DNA of 64,000 nucleotides from Micropruina glycogenica (GTDB lineage: Bacteria > Actinomycetota > Actinomycetes > Propionibacteriales > Propionibacteriaceae), in assembly GCF_900289045.1 (NCBI RefSeq), contig NZ_LT985188.1, positions 3,286,001 to 3,350,000 of the forward strand, in the 5' to 3' direction. Of this stretch, positions 8,647-22,048 are shown piece after piece (the first letter of the stretch is position 1; every line of letters begins with the position of its first letter). Both the position numbers and the translations under genes were made by a program. Under the pieces are notes generated by a model. That model saw only the letters and a program-made list of their open reading frames with translations, searched no databases and was not told the origin of the DNA.

Positions 8647-9294
8647 TTAGTCGCGGTCGTTCCAGGCGGCCTCGAGGGTGCGGCTGAAGGCTTCGGTGGG
8701 CTGCGCGCCCGCGATTCCGTAGCGCTGGTCGACCACGAAGAACGGCACTCCGGTGGCGCCGTAGGCGCGGGCCCGGGCGACGTCGGCCTCGACGTCGTCG
8801 TCGAATTCGTCGGTGCTCAGCACCTGATCAACACGCGCAGGATCGAGGCCGGCCGCGATGGCCGACTCGCGCAGCAGCGCGTGATCGGCGGGGTTCTGGG
8901 CGTCGACGAAGTAGTTCTGCAGCAGGCGTTCGTTGAGCGCGGCCTGGGCGCTCTGGCCGCCTTCGGCGAGTGCCAGGTGCAGCAGCCGGTGGGCATCGCG
9001 GGTGTTGGCGTGCGGAGCGTCCGCCTGGTTAAAGACCAGCCCCTCGCCGGCGGCCATCTGATCGACGCCGGCCATGTTGGCCAGCGCCTGTTCGGTGCTG
9101 ATGCCGTACTTGCGGGCCAGCGCCGTCGGCACCTTCTCGGTGGGCTCGGTGGGGGCGTCGGGGTCGAGTTCGAAGGAACGCAGCACGACATCCACGTCGT
9201 CACGATGCTCGAAGTTCGCCAGGGCGGTCTCGAACCGACGCTTACCGATGTAGCAGAAGGGGCACACGACGTCCGACCAGATTTCTACACGCAC
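8647..9294 (-). CDS. DsbA-family oxidoreductase, FrnE type
   Basis: The 215-residue protein belongs to the FrnE/2-hydroxychromene-2-carboxylate isomerase branch of the thioredoxin fold. Near the N-terminus is VEIWSDVVCPFCYIGKRRFE, whose CPFC pair is the expected redox active site; a helical insert and a second thioredoxin half (GVPFFVVDQRYGIAGAQ near 175-190) follow. There is no signal peptide, so it is cytoplasmic. FrnE of Deinococcus has been linked to oxidative stress tolerance; the substrate here is unknown. It stands alone, convergent with the restriction operon and downstream of a terminator hairpin that closes the next gene. Confidence 0.9.
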   Translation of the reverse strand: MRVEIWSDVVCPFCYIGKRRFETALANFEHRDDVDVVLRSFELDPDAPTEPTEKVPTALARKYGISTEQALANMAGVDQMAAGEGLVFNQADAPHANTRDAHRLLHLALAEGGQSAQAALNERLLQNYFVDAQNPADHALLRESAIAAGLDPARVDQVLSTDEFDDDVEADVARARAYGATGVPFFVVDQRYGIAGAQPTEAFSRTLEAAWNDRD

Positions 9295-9299
9295 GACGA

Positions 9300-9326
9300 A
9301 ACAACCCCGGCGGGGCCGGGGTTGTT
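9300..9326 (-). terminator. Terminator hairpin of the secreted-protein gene
   Basis: AACAACCCCGGC (9300-9311) and GCCGGGGTTGTT (9315-9326) form a perfect 12-bp stem with a GGG loop. It sits just after the stop of the minus-strand gene ending at 9352 and directly before the start codon at 9294, so it ends the former transcript. A run of T is weak. Confidence 0.75.
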
Positions 9327-9351
9327 CCGTGCGAAGGGAACTCGTCGCGAC

Positions 9352-9804
9352 TCAGTTGAAGAAGGACTGAACGCCCGACTTCTGCCAGCCGGTCCACGCC
9401 GAGGTGACGCCGTTGCTGGACACGCGGAGCCGGATCTTCTGGTACATCTCCTCTTGCCCCAGCTCGGTGTCGGGCAGGGTGCCGTAGAAGTAGATGTACT
9501 GGGTGCCGGCCGAGCTGAACGAACGGTTGTAGGTGGTGTGGCCGATCGTGTCGTCCGAGAAGGTGTCTTCTTCCATGCGGTACTGCTCGACGGTGGCCGT
9601 GCGGTTGGCCGAGCAGGTCACCTGGATCTTGTACTGCAGCACTTTCACCCCGGAGGTGTTGGTGTACGAGTACGTCGGCGTGTACGGCGTGGCGGTGCAG
9701 CTCGAGGTGCTGACGGCCTGTGCGGCACCGGCGAAACCGATGGCGGCGATGGCGGCGACGGCGCCACTGGCGGCGATCCGGCGGGTGTTCTTCTTGAGGG
9801 TCAT
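9352..9804 (-). CDS. Small secreted protein of unknown function
   Basis: The 150-residue product starts with a classical Sec signal (two Arg, then an Ala/Gly-rich hydrophobic core, AQA cleavage site near residue 30). The mature part is rich in Thr, Ser, Tyr and Gln and predicted mostly beta, with two Cys (STSSC near 35 and VTC near 62) that could form a disulphide. The ATG is preceded by a good AAGGAG. A GC hairpin (9846-9862) lies in its leader, and a strong terminator follows the gene. I do not recognise the family. It is probably exported and free, since no anchor is visible. Confidence 0.85.
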   Translation of the reverse strand: MTLKKNTRRIAASGAVAAIAAIGFAGAAQAVSTSSCTATPYTPTYSYTNTSGVKVLQYKIQVTCSANRTATVEQYRMEEDTFSDDTIGHTTYNRSFSSAGTQYIYFYGTLPDTELGQEEMYQKIRLRVSSNGVTSAWTGWQKSGVQSFFN

Positions 9805-9942
9805 GGCGACTCCTTTCACGAGCGGCTTATGCCTGCTTCCCCCTTGCGGGCTTCTTGCCCGCACACCAAGAATCGTCAATTGACTAGGGGGGACGCGTCT
9901 GCCGTCGGACAGGTTTCGCGACGTATGCCTGGGGGTATAGAG

Positions 9943-9984
9943 GATCTCGACAAGCTCGACCAACGGGGTCTCGACCAGCGAGGT
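9943..9984. repeat. Dispersed repeat, CTCGACAAGCTCGACCA family
   Basis: The intergenic stretch between the secreted-protein gene and ppc holds gatctcgacaagctcgacca followed by a half copy ggtctcgaccagcgaggt. The same words recur at 31.6, 38.7, 48.6, 57.1 and 62.4 kb. Confidence 0.5.
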
Positions 9985-9986
9985 GT

Positions 9987-12824
<2,838 letters not shown>

Positions 12825-12852
12825 GGCCCCACTGTGTCTCGGTGGACGGCGC

Positions 12853-13500
12853 TCAGCTCGCCGTGACCAGGCCCGAGGTGAACGCCAGCGCGGTGGCCTG
12901 CGCACGATCGCGGCAGCCGGTCTTGAACAGGATCCGCGACATGTGGGTCTTGATCGTGCCGACCCCCACGAACAGGCGCTGCGCCATCTCGTGGTTCGAC
13001 AGGCCGTCGGCGAGCAGGGCCAGCACCTCACGCTCGCGTGCGGTCAGCAGGCCCACCAGCGCGTCGGGCAGGCCGGGCCTGGGTTGGGCGGCCAGGGCGG
13101 CCAGCACGTGGCCGGCCACGGCCGGGTCGAGCCACACCTCGCCGGCGTGCACATGCCTGATCGCGGCGGGCAGTTGGTCGGGGTTGCGCTTCAGTACGTA
13201 GCCGGACGCTCCGGCGCGCAGCGCGTCGAGCACGTCGGGGTCGCCGTCGAACGTGGTGAGCATGAGCACCGGGGGAGCGGGGTCGGCGGCGCACACCGCG
13301 CGGGCGGCCTCGATGCCGCTCAGCCGGGTCATGCGCAGATCCATCAGCATCACGTCGGGGCGTGTGCGCTGCACGAGCGCGGCCGCCTCGTCACCGTCGG
13401 CGGCCTGGCCGACCACGCTCAGGTCGGGGTGGGCGTCGATCAGAGCGGCGATGCCGGCCCTGATCAGCGGCTCGTCGTCGACGATGGCGACGGTGATCAC
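12853..13500 (-). CDS. NarL/FixJ-family response regulator
   Basis: The 215-residue protein has an N-terminal receiver ([12 protein letters not shown] at the start, phospho-acceptor Asp in VMLMDLRM near residue 54, conserved Thr and Lys later) and a C-terminal LuxR-type helix-turn-helix ([20 protein letters not shown] near 150-170). It overlaps the histidine kinase gene by four bases and is its cognate partner. Targets are unknown; the next gene downstream is ppc. Length is standard. Confidence 0.93.
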   Translation of the reverse strand: MITVAIVDDEPLIRAGIAALIDAHPDLSVVGQAADGDEAAALVQRTRPDVMLMDLRMTRLSGIEAARAVCAADPAPPVLMLTTFDGDPDVLDALRAGASGYVLKRNPDQLPAAIRHVHAGEVWLDPAVAGHVLAALAAQPRPGLPDALVGLLTAREREVLALLADGLSNHEMAQRLFVGVGTIKTHMSRILFKTGCRDRAQATALAFTSGLVTAS

Positions 13501-14606
13501 CGGGCACCCACCGGCACTCGGGCGGCCAGCCTGAAGCCGTCACCGTGGCTGCCCGAGGTGACGGCCCCGCCGAGTCCGCCGAGCCGGTCGGCCAGCCCGG
13601 CCAGCCCTCGTCCACCGGTTGCGGGCAGGTCGAGACGGCGGCCGGTCAGCGGCTGGTCGATCACGTCGATCACCAGTTCGTCGGCGCTCCAGGCCAGGTG
13701 CACCAGGCAGCGGGTGCCCGGCGGTGCGTACTTGAGCGTGTTGGTGATGCCCTCTTGCACCGCGCGGTAGGCGGCGTTCGACGCAGCCGCATCAAGGGTG
13801 TGCGGCGTGCCCGTCCAGGTGTGCACCACGTCGAGCCCGGCCGCCCGAGCCAGTTGGAGCAGGTTGGGCAGATCGTGCAGGGTGGGGCCCGCCGGCACGC
13901 CCGCGTTGCGCGGCATCAACCGCAGTGTGGCCTGAATCTCTTCCATCGCCTGACGGGCGGTGCGTTCGATGCCGTGCAACAGTTCGGCGTCGCCGCGTGC
14001 GGCGGCTCGCCCGGCCGCGGCCTGCACCAGCACCGTGGTGATGGTGTTCGCGACCCCGTCGTGCAGCTCGCGGGCCAGGGCCACCCGCTCGTCGAGCGCG
14101 GCCTGGACGTGCAGCCGCTCCTGCTCGGCGTGCCAGGCCTGCAACTGCCGGCTGCGGCGGCGCACGTGCCGTCCGAGTAGCCAGGCGGCCGCGCCGATGG
14201 CCAGGTAGCACAACGCACCCTGCGTCAGGCCGATCAGCTTGCTGTCGAACCACACCGACAGCGCCCACGCGTGCGCCAGCAGCGGCACGGCGGCCACCCA
14301 ACCCCAGCGGGCCCGACGTGCCCCGGTGGTGGCGGCCACGGCGAACGTGGCGATCAGCAGGCCCGCGATCGGCTGCCATAGCGGCACCACCAGACTGACC
14401 AGCGAGAACCCGACCTGTACGGTGTACACGGCCACGGGACGGCTGCGCCGCCACCACAGGCTGGTGTGCACCACGACGGTGGCCAGTACCGGCAGCCAGA
14501 TCGGCACGACGCTCCCGCCGAAGGCCTGCACCTCACCCGACCAGAACGTGAGGTCGATCGCGATCGCCGCAGCGACCACCGCTGCGTTGCGAACGGTGCG
14601 GTTCAT
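13497..14606 (-). CDS. Sensor histidine kinase, DesK/NarX-like (HisKA_3)
   Basis: The 369-residue membrane kinase starts with several hydrophobic helices (about 10-150), followed by the dimerisation box LARELHDGVANTITTVLV (phosphorylated His near residue 182) and a HATPase domain that ends in GGRGLAGLADRLGGLGG. There is no sizeable extracytoplasmic sensor, so it probably reads a membrane or intramembrane signal. It overlaps the response regulator (ATGA type) and follows a small unknown gene after 13 bases. Confidence 0.92.
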   Translation of the reverse strand: MNRTVRNAAVVAAAIAIDLTFWSGEVQAFGGSVVPIWLPVLATVVVHTSLWWRRSRPVAVYTVQVGFSLVSLVVPLWQPIAGLLIATFAVAATTGARRARWGWVAAVPLLAHAWALSVWFDSKLIGLTQGALCYLAIGAAAWLLGRHVRRRSRQLQAWHAEQERLHVQAALDERVALARELHDGVANTITTVLVQAAAGRAAARGDAELLHGIERTARQAMEEIQATLRLMPRNAGVPAGPTLHDLPNLLQLARAAGLDVVHTWTGTPHTLDAAASNAAYRAVQEGITNTLKYAPPGTRCLVHLAWSADELVIDVIDQPLTGRRLDLPATGGRGLAGLADRLGGLGGAVTSGSHGDGFRLAARVPVGAR

Positions 14607-14619
14607 CGGTGGTGGGCCG

Positions 14620-15078
14620 TCAGTTCGCGTGGCACATCGACAGCCAGGGGAACAGGAAGCACCACCCGCTGGCCGGGCTGCTGCCGGGCGGCATGGTGAC
14701 CGGCAGCGGGGCTTTGGTGGGTGTGGTCAGCTCCATCGCCCACATGTCGGGGTTGGGTTGGTCGTTGATCTCGGCCGTGGCGAAGCCGCGCACGGTGCGC
14801 ACGTCGGTGTGACCGGTGCCGAGTCGCACCCAGGCGAAGCCCACCTGGGTGGGCGTCGCGCCCGCCTTCAGCGCCGTGACGGTGTCGGGGCCGCCCAGCA
14901 CGACGGTGTCTTTGACCAGATTGCCCGTGCCCAGCACCTCGACCCTGGTCGAACCCTCGCGCTTGCCGAACACGGCCACGAACACCGGCCCCGTGTGCGA
15001 GGCGGGCCCGGTGACGACCGGCCCGACTTTCAGTTCGAGGTCGGCCACGACCGCCTGAAACTTCGTGCGCTTCGCCAT
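14620..15078 (-). CDS. Hypothetical protein upstream of the two-component system
   Basis: The 152-residue protein starts at an ATG with a well-placed AAGGAG. It has no clear signal peptide. The sequence is mainly beta, with repeated Val/Gly/Thr stretches (VGPVVTGPASHTGPVFVAVF near 18-38) and a C-terminal tail rich in Pro, Trp and Cys. It is 13 bases before the kinase gene and likely co-transcribed with it. I do not recognise the family; a link to the sensory system is only positional. Confidence 0.75.
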   Translation of the reverse strand: MAKRTKFQAVVADLELKVGPVVTGPASHTGPVFVAVFGKREGSTRVEVLGTGNLVKDTVVLGGPDTVTALKAGATPTQVGFAWVRLGTGHTDVRTVRGFATAEINDQPNPDMWAMELTTPTKAPLPVTMPPGSSPASGWCFLFPWLSMCHAN

Positions 15079-15137
15079 GGGAGGACTCCTTCGTGATCAG
15101 GTGACCTCAGGAGCCCTCCCTGCGACGCACTGATACC

Positions 15138-16604
15138 TCAGTTGACCCGAACCTCTTCGGGGGCGGGCAGGCCGAGCCTGGCGCGTTCTTTGCGGGCGAA
15201 CGGCCCGATGATCGCCTCGCCCGGACGGGCGTCGTTCAGCACGGTCAGGTCGCGTCCGGCCGTCTCGGGCATCACGATCGCGGCACCGAGCGAGCAGATC
15301 GAGAAGAACCCGATCATGATCGCGATCGGCCACCACGAGCCGCCGGTGCCGACCACCAGGGCTGCCGCCACGACCGGGCCGATGCCGGTGGCGACGATGG
15401 CCGCCAGTTCTTTCGCCAGGGCGAGCTGGGTGAGCCGGGCCCGGGCGCCGAACAGCTCCGACATGGTGTTGTTCTCGAGCGAGGCCAGGGCCAGCACCGA
15501 CGTCTGGTGAATGATGATGTAGCCGGCGAAGACCGAGTTCACGTTCTTGGTGGCGATCATGTAGATCATCGGCCCGGCCAGCAGCAGCGCGATGGACGAC
15601 ATCACGATGTACATCAGCTTGCGGCCCACCTTGTCGGACAGCCAACCGATGAACGGAACGGTGACGAAGCCGACCAGCGACGAGGTGATCACCACGCCGG
15701 TGCCCACGCTGGGCGCCAGCAGCAGCACCGCGGTGATGTAGCTGATCAGGTAGGTCTGCACCATGCCCGAGTTGCCGGCCTGGCCGAACCGCAGGAAGAA
15801 GCCTTCGAAGAACGCCCGGCCCTTACGCTCGTGCATCGCCTCGGCCAGCACGTTGTCGTGCTTCGCGGCCTCGTCGAGCTGCTCGCGACTGAGCGCCTCA
15901 CCGTCGACCACGTCTGCGCGGCCCTCGAACACCGGCGATTCCTTCAGGTTTCGGCGCAGCCACACCGCGAACAGCATGATCAGCGACGACGCGATGAACG
16001 GAATGCGCCAGCCCCACTCGATCACCGCCTGGGTCGACAAGGTAGCGACCAGAACGCCCCAGATGGCCGAGGCGCCGAGGGTGCCGGAGTTGGTGCCCAG
16101 GGCGACCAGCGAGCCGACCAGGCCACGGTTGCGGCGGGGGGCGTACTCGGTGAGCATCACCGACGAGCCCGCGATCTCGGCACCGGCGCCGAAGCCCTGG
16201 GCCAGGCGCAGCACGACCAGCAGGATCGGTGCCAGGATGCCGACCTGATGGTAGGTGGGCAACAGGCCGATGGCGGTGGTCGCGATGCCCATCAGGGCGA
16301 TCGTGTAGAACAGCACCTTGGTGCGGCCCACGCGGTCACCCAGCCGGCCGAAGTACCAGGCGCCAAGGGGGCGGCTCAGGTACCCGGTGGCGTAGGTGGC
16401 CATGGCAAGAATGATCGCCATGCCGGGGGCGTCGCTGGGAAAGAAGATGTCTTTGAACACCAGCGCCGCGGCCAGCGAGTAGAGCTGAAAGTCCATGAAC
16501 TCCAGGGCCGTGCCGAGCCAGCCCGAAACGGCCGCCTTGGCGAGGTCTTTGGTGGTGCGCTGAGCGACACCCCCGGGTGGGGCGTCGGCGTGCGGTGCGG
16601 TCAT
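15138..16604 (-). CDS. MFS transporter, metabolite:H+ symporter (MHS) family
   Basis: The 488-residue protein has 12 membrane segments and MHS hallmarks: GWLGTALEFMDFQLY in TM1, RPLGAWYFGRLGDRVGRTK between TM2 and TM3, and RLAQGFGAGAEIAGS in TM4. This family (ShiA, ProP, KgtP) imports organic acids or osmolytes with protons. It lies 13 bases after uxuA on the same strand, and its AAGGAG site overlaps the uxuA stop, so the two are one operon. A sugar acid such as a hexuronate or mannonate is therefore a sensible substrate, by inference from context only. Confidence 0.9.
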   Translation of the reverse strand: MTAPHADAPPGGVAQRTTKDLAKAAVSGWLGTALEFMDFQLYSLAAALVFKDIFFPSDAPGMAIILAMATYATGYLSRPLGAWYFGRLGDRVGRTKVLFYTIALMGIATTAIGLLPTYHQVGILAPILLVVLRLAQGFGAGAEIAGSSVMLTEYAPRRNRGLVGSLVALGTNSGTLGASAIWGVLVATLSTQAVIEWGWRIPFIASSLIMLFAVWLRRNLKESPVFEGRADVVDGEALSREQLDEAAKHDNVLAEAMHERKGRAFFEGFFLRFGQAGNSGMVQTYLISYITAVLLLAPSVGTGVVITSSLVGFVTVPFIGWLSDKVGRKLMYIVMSSIALLLAGPMIYMIATKNVNSVFAGYIIIHQTSVLALASLENNTMSELFGARARLTQLALAKELAAIVATGIGPVVAAALVVGTGGSWWPIAIMIGFFSICSLGAAIVMPETAGRDLTVLNDARPGEAIIGPFARKERARLGLPAPEEVRVN

Positions 16605-16617
16605 TGCTTCTCCTTCA

Positions 16618-17769
16618 TCATTGAGCGGATTTCTGCGGGTGGGTACTGCGGTTGGTGGTGGCGTCCCAGACGCCGAGCAGGTACTGAATGCCGAGTGCCC
16701 GGTCGTACAACCCGTAGCCGGGGCGGGGTTTATTGGTGGTGTTCTCGGTCCACAGATGCCGTCCGTGGTCGGGCCTGAGGTAGCCGGTGTAGCCGCCCTC
16801 GGCGTAGGCGCGCATCACGCCGACGGTGTCGACGTCGCCCTCGCAGGCGCGGTGGCCAACCTCGCTGAAGTCGCCGTTGGGGTAGTGCTTGACGTTGCGC
16901 ACGTGCGAGAAGTGGATGCGCGGCAGGTAGGTGCGCACCGCCTCTTCGGCCCGGGGGGCTTGGGCGGCGTTGGCCGAGAACGAGCCCAGGCACAGCGTGA
17001 GCCCGTGGTGGGGGCTGTCGTTCAGCGACAACACCGTGCCCAGGTCGTCCATGGTCGAGACGACCCGCGGCCAGCCGAAGATGTCGAACGGCGGGTCGTC
17101 GGGGTGCACGCCGAGCTTGACGTCGAACTCTTCGCAGGTGGGAATGATCGCGTCCAGGAAGTACGCGTACGTGCGGTACAGGTCGGCGTGGGTGACGCCC
17201 TCGTAGGCGGCGTTCAGTTCACTGAAACTCGCCAGCCGTTCGGGTTCCCAGCCCGGCAGTGTCAGCCCGCCCGAGTTGGCCGCCATGTCGGCGATCAGCT
17301 TCTGGGGGGTGAGTCGGTCGACCACGGCCTTCTCGAAGTACAGGGCGGTGGAGCCGTCGGGCAGGGGGTGCCACAGGTCGGTGCGTAGCCAGTCGAACAC
17401 CGGCATGAAGTTGTAGCAGACCACCTTCACGCCGGCCCGCCCGAGCCGCTCCAGAGTGGTGATGTAGTTGGCGATCGCCTCGTCGCGGCCCATGCCCAGC
17501 ACGGTCTTGCCCAGCTTGATCGACTCGTGCACGTTGACCGACTCGACCACGTCGGCGTCCAGTCGTTTGGTCACCCCACGGGCGGCCGCCTCGTCTGAGA
17601 TGGCTGCGATCTTGCCCATCTCTGCGGCGATCTCGGCCTCGCCCCACGCCTCGCCGGCCTGCTTGTGGTGCAGGCTCCACACGACGGTCTCGACACCCGG
17701 GATTTGACGAATGTCGTCGAGCGTCACGGTGTCGTTGCCGTCGCCGTACCAACGGAAACCCATCTTCAT
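16618..17769 (-). CDS. uxuA: Mannonate dehydratase
   Basis: UxuA dehydrates D-mannonate to 2-keto-3-deoxygluconate in glucuronate breakdown. The 383-residue protein begins MKMGFRWYG, has the VVWSLHHK segment near 30, the metal-ligand region LGVHPDDPPFDIFGWPRV near 250, LCLGSFSANA near 290, and the C-terminal GYLRPDHGRHLW, all typical of the family. I chose the ATG at 17769. It starts 4 bases after a 24-bp palindrome, and TAGTGT (17782-17777) lies exactly 7 bases upstream, so the transcript is probably leaderless. The gene is divergent from a GntR regulator and precedes the MHS transporter. Confidence 0.93.
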   Translation of the reverse strand: MKMGFRWYGDGNDTVTLDDIRQIPGVETVVWSLHHKQAGEAWGEAEIAAEMGKIAAISDEAAARGVTKRLDADVVESVNVHESIKLGKTVLGMGRDEAIANYITTLERLGRAGVKVVCYNFMPVFDWLRTDLWHPLPDGSTALYFEKAVVDRLTPQKLIADMAANSGGLTLPGWEPERLASFSELNAAYEGVTHADLYRTYAYFLDAIIPTCEEFDVKLGVHPDDPPFDIFGWPRVVSTMDDLGTVLSLNDSPHHGLTLCLGSFSANAAQAPRAEEAVRTYLPRIHFSHVRNVKHYPNGDFSEVGHRACEGDVDTVGVMRAYAEGGYTGYLRPDHGRHLWTENTTNKPRPGYGLYDRALGIQYLLGVWDATTNRSTHPQKSAQ

Positions 17770-17773
17770 GCGC

Positions 17774-17797
17774 TGCACACTACCATGGTAGTGTGCA
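17774..17797. promoter_or_regulatory. Perfect 24-bp palindrome, probable GntR operator between uxuA and its regulator
   Basis: The sequence reads TGCACACTACCA and its exact inverse. It lies between two divergent genes, and on each strand contains TAGTGT, a plausible -10 box. Binding of a dimer would cover both promoters. This is the expected layout for a GntR/FadR-type autoregulator of hexuronate genes. Symmetry is seen directly; the protein that binds is inferred. Confidence 0.8.
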
Positions 17798-17817
17798 TGA
17801 ATGGAAGAGGGGTAGCT

Positions 17818-18525
17818 GTGCTGCATAATCGGGGAATGCTGACGTCGACTGACCTGAGAGCCGAGCGGCTGCGCGGCAAGAGTGCCCGCAGAATCGTCCA
17901 CGAACTGCTGAGAGCTCAGATCGTCGGCATGGAACTGCCGCCCGGAACCGCTCTTTCCGAGGCCGAGATCGCCAAGAGCGTCGGCGTCAGCCGCACGCCC
18001 GTGCGCGAAAGCCTGCTGTTGCTCGCCGAAGAGGGACTCGTCGACATCTATCCGCAGCGCGGCACGTTCGTCGCACCCATCCAGTTCGCCGACGTGGTCG
18101 GCGCGCAGTTCATTCGCGAAGCGCTGGAGTGCACCTCACTCGAACAGACCGACCCGTTGTCGCAGGCCGACCTCACCGATCTGCGCCGACTCATCGACCA
18201 GCAGCACACGGCCGACGCCACCAACGACACCGAGGCATTCTTCCGCCTCGACGAGGCCTTTCACGCCCGACTTCTCGAGGCGGGCAAGCACCCCGCCGTT
18301 TGGCCGATCGTCGCTCAGGCCAAGTCGCAGATGGACCGCGCCCGCCGGCTGTCACTGCCCGCGGGCGGCAAAATGTCCGATCTGATCGCCCAGCATTCAG
18401 CCGTCGTCGACGCTCTCGAGGAACGCAACGTGGGCGGCGCTGTCCAAGCGCTTCGGCACCACCTGCGCGTGGTGCTCGCCGACATCGCCCAGATGCGCAC
18501 CGAGAACCCCGGCCTGTTCGAGTGA
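17818..18525 (+). CDS. GntR-family (FadR subfamily) transcriptional regulator of uxuA
   Basis: The 235-residue protein has an N-terminal winged helix (LPPGTALSEAEIAKSVGVSR then TPVRESL near 40-65) and an all-helical FCD ligand-binding domain that keeps metal-ligand-like His residues (FFRLDEAFH, HSAVVDAL, LRHHLRVV). I chose GTG 17818, which has GAGGGG five bases upstream; ATG 17836 is an alternative, with CATAAT six bases upstream that would make it leaderless. It is divergent from uxuA across a palindromic operator, so it most likely represses uxuA and the transporter until a hexuronate intermediate binds. Confidence 0.9.
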   Translation: MLHNRGMLTSTDLRAERLRGKSARRIVHELLRAQIVGMELPPGTALSEAEIAKSVGVSRTPVRESLLLLAEEGLVDIYPQRGTFVAPIQFADVVGAQFIREALECTSLEQTDPLSQADLTDLRRLIDQQHTADATNDTEAFFRLDEAFHARLLEAGKHPAVWPIVAQAKSQMDRARRLSLPAGGKMSDLIAQHSAVVDALEERNVGGAVQALRHHLRVVLADIAQMRTENPGLFE

Positions 18526-18544
18526 CCGCTGTTGGGCCCGACTC

Positions 18545-21112
<2,568 letters not shown>

Positions 21113-21187
21113 GCCGCCTACCGTAGCCAAACAATGTTACGGCTAGCACATCGCGGACGCCCCGTGAGCCGTGCGCTATTCTCCGCC

Positions 21188-21270
21188 GATGCACGATGCA
21201 CGATGCACGATGCACGATGCACGATGCACGATGCACGATGCACGATGCACGATGCACGATGCACGATGCG
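21188..21270. repeat. Heptanucleotide tandem repeat, 11 full copies of GATGCAC plus part
   Basis: Eleven uninterrupted perfect copies of GATGCAC run from 21188 to 21264 and end in GATGCG. Each unit contains an ATG, so start codons appear in all three frames. Copy-number change would shift the frame of the downstream dehydrogenase start or alter the glgP promoter on the other strand. Such arrays are typical of slippage-prone contingency loci. Confidence 0.95.
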
Positions 21271-21690
21271 CTGCAGGCCGACGTTGTCGTGATCGGCGCT
21301 GGGCTGGCCGGTTTGGCCGCCGCGTGTGAGGATGCCGAGGCCGGACGCCGCGTGATCGTGCTCGATCAAGAACCCGAGCAGTCGCTGGCGGGCAGGCGCA
21401 CTGGTCGCTGGGCGGCATCTTTCTGGTCGACTCGCGTGAGCAGCGTCGGCTGGGGGTGACGGATTCGCTCGACCTCGCGAGGAGTGACTGGTTCGGCAGC
21501 ATCGCCGAGGAGGCTGGGGCGCGCGTGATCAACGGCGACCGCATGTGGCACTACACCGAGGGGCTGCGCAGCTGGAACCCGGTCTGGCACAACCACGACA
21601 TTCGCATTCTGCCGGGGCCGTCGTCGCTGTGGCTGGACGCCCGGGGCAACCGGCTACCGGCCCCCTGCTACCCGGGCTTCGACACGTTCA
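21259..21690 (+). pseudogene. FAD-binding dehydrogenase (KstD-like) remnant, frameshifted and truncated
   Basis: The first frame gives LQADVVVIGAGLAGLAAA, the FAD-binding start of a 3-ketosteroid-dehydrogenase-like flavoprotein, then VIVLDQEPEQSLAG. Near 21390 the homology moves to another frame (AHWSLGGIFLVDSREQRRLG). An internal block expected after DWFGS is missing; homology resumes at DRMWHYTEGLRSWNPVW and RILPGPSSLWLDARG and stops at YPGFDTF near 21690, where the tail of an opposite-strand TIR gene begins. The intact family is over 500 residues, so this is dead. Lesions seen: a frameshift, an internal deletion and loss of the 3' two-thirds. Confidence 0.8.
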
Positions 21691-21925
21691 GATCTCGGGC
21701 GTACGTCAACTCCAACTGGCACGCCTCGGATTCGAGGGCGTTCTCGGACAGGGCGAAGACGAACACGCTGCACTCTCGGATGTGGCGCAGGATGGAGGTC
21801 CACCACGCCTCCCCGCCCGTCAGGTCTTGGTCGAGCCAGATCTGATTTCCGCCACCCTGAAGGCTGGCCACCAGTGCCCGTACAGCGTCACTGTCCGTGC
21901 TGGCATGTGAAACGAAGATGGTCAT
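21668..21925 (-). pseudogene. TIR-domain protein, 3'-truncated
   Basis: The ATG at 21925 opens MTIFVSHASTDSDAVRALV, followed by IWLDQDLTGGEAWWTSI and VFVFALSENALESEACQLEL. This is the start of a TIR domain of the toll-like, effector type, including the region of the catalytic Glu. TIR identity ends at YARDLN (about 21690), and the last five codons come from the abutting dehydrogenase remnant. A full TIR domain needs about 135 residues and an effector usually more, so about half is gone. It was perhaps part of a defence gene. Confidence 0.75.
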
Positions 21926-22048
21926 GGCTCACCCCGGCCAGGGCTCTGACTTTGCGCGGAAGCACAGGTGAATTGCTTGTCGCAATGAGCGTGCGTGGTA
22001 ATAGTGCGCAGATTCGAGGGGATTGTGCGAGCCAGGTAGTTTCGATGA

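Noticed and set aside
21188-21270. CRISPR array
   Set aside because: The units are seven bases and directly contiguous without spacers, and no cas genes are present.
21668-21925. Complete small TIR-domain gene
   Set aside because: The domain is cut after about 80 residues at the junction with another gene's remnant; the final codons belong to that remnant.
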